A model generated the notes under the pieces. It did no database searches, was not told the origin of the DNA, and saw only the letters and a program-made list of their open reading frames with translations. A stretch of DNA of 64,000 bases from Bacteroidota bacterium (GTDB lineage Bacteria > Bacteroidota > Bacteroidia > Bacteroidales > Paludibacteraceae): positions 1-64,000 of the forward strand of contig JAEWUM010000057.1 of assembly GCA_023459355.1 (NCBI GenBank). The letters run 5' to 3'. A program made the translations under genes and the position numbers. Every line of letters starts with the position of its first letter. Positions within the stretch are counted from its first letter, which is position 1. This document shows, in pieces, positions 63,821 to 64,000 of this stretch.

Positions 63821-64000
63821 CCCCACCACCAAACCTTATTTTCAACCTTATTTTCTTACTAAAACTACCTTAGTAGCAAATTGTTAGCACACCAACGCAT
63901 CCTCTGACCTTATTACCTTATTTTAATATAAGAAATTTAGAAATAAGGTAATAAGGTTTGGTGATGGGGGTTCAATCAGCTACTAAGGTAGTTTTAGTAA
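63821..64000. repeat. Gene-free terminal stretch with three crossed inverted repeats
   Basis: Arm A 63821-63840 pairs with 63950-63969 (20 bp, one mismatch). Arm B 63856-63877 pairs exactly with 63979-64000 (22 bp). Arm C 63908-63923 pairs exactly with 63941-63956 (16 bp). The order A-B-C-C'-A'-B' means A and B cross. The right arm B' ends on the last base of the window, so the structure may continue. Confidence 0.85.

Overview
The window looks like chromosomal DNA from an anaerobic, propionate- and succinate-forming member of the Bacteroidales. The basis is protein character and promoters. There are TAnnTTTG -7 boxes, many with a TTG or TTTG element 18-20 nt upstream, and no Shine-Dalgarno signals. 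There is a type IX secretion tail, a Rho with a long disordered insert, a eukaryote-like carbamoyl-phosphate synthase and 7TM-AraC regulators. A Paludibacter-like genus is a guess from the metabolism, not something the sequence proves. No rRNA, tRNA, CRISPR array or prophage was seen.

Layout. 1-2352: end of a thioesterase gene, an Fe-S assembly DUF59 protein, an LpxH-like hydrolase and surE. 2387-3309: a REP-associated tyrosine transposase (RAYT) surrounded by copies of its palindrome, the last of which contains the stop codon of the pyruvate:ferredoxin oxidoreductase gene (to 6852). 6892-10965: AT-rich accessory stretch with an AAA/DUF4143 ATPase, a lipoprotein, two small outer-membrane barrels and a GNAT enzyme. 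11041-16886: methionine aminopeptidase, a biotin-dependent carboxyltransferase plus its separate biotin carrier, and pyruvate phosphate dikinase. 17014-20058: acyltransferase, SBF transporter, YigZ. 20067-24870: a candidate small RNA, pyrBI, a flavin reductase, glyA, two structured repeats and phoH. 24957-34720: membrane sulfatase-fold transferase, DUF2520 protein, mutY, a fused CarA-CarB and release factor 3. 34829-41267: two 7TM-AraC regulators, a BspA-like type IX-secreted protein, a lipoprotein and lipA. 41312-50525: second candidate small RNA, ispE, dnaB, nucleoside transporter, rho, fabG and a short clpB. 50723-56291: methylmalonyl-CoA mutase subunits separated by menA and a CPBP protease. 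56468-62762: two PAS-rich hybrid kinases and a lone receiver. 62769-63806: an oxidoreductase gene with an internal stop. 63821-64000: crossed inverted repeats.

How the genes fit together. PFOR, PPDK, the biotin carboxyltransferase system and methylmalonyl-CoA mutase are central steps of the PEP/pyruvate to succinate to propionate route. The fused CPS and PyrBI supply the first two steps of pyrimidine synthesis. LipA, GlyA, IspE, MenA, FabG, DnaB, Rho, RF3 and MutY are housekeeping.

Most unusual signals. These are the REP/RAYT locus that has entered two genes; heptanucleotide arrays that start on TAG stop codons; 21-bp-spaced direct repeats beside both AraC genes; two promoter-terminator units of about 120 nt with no gene inside; paired hairpin repeats with a compensatory change; and the eukaryote-style fused CPS. 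All functional statements are inferred from reading the sequence; no database search was run.
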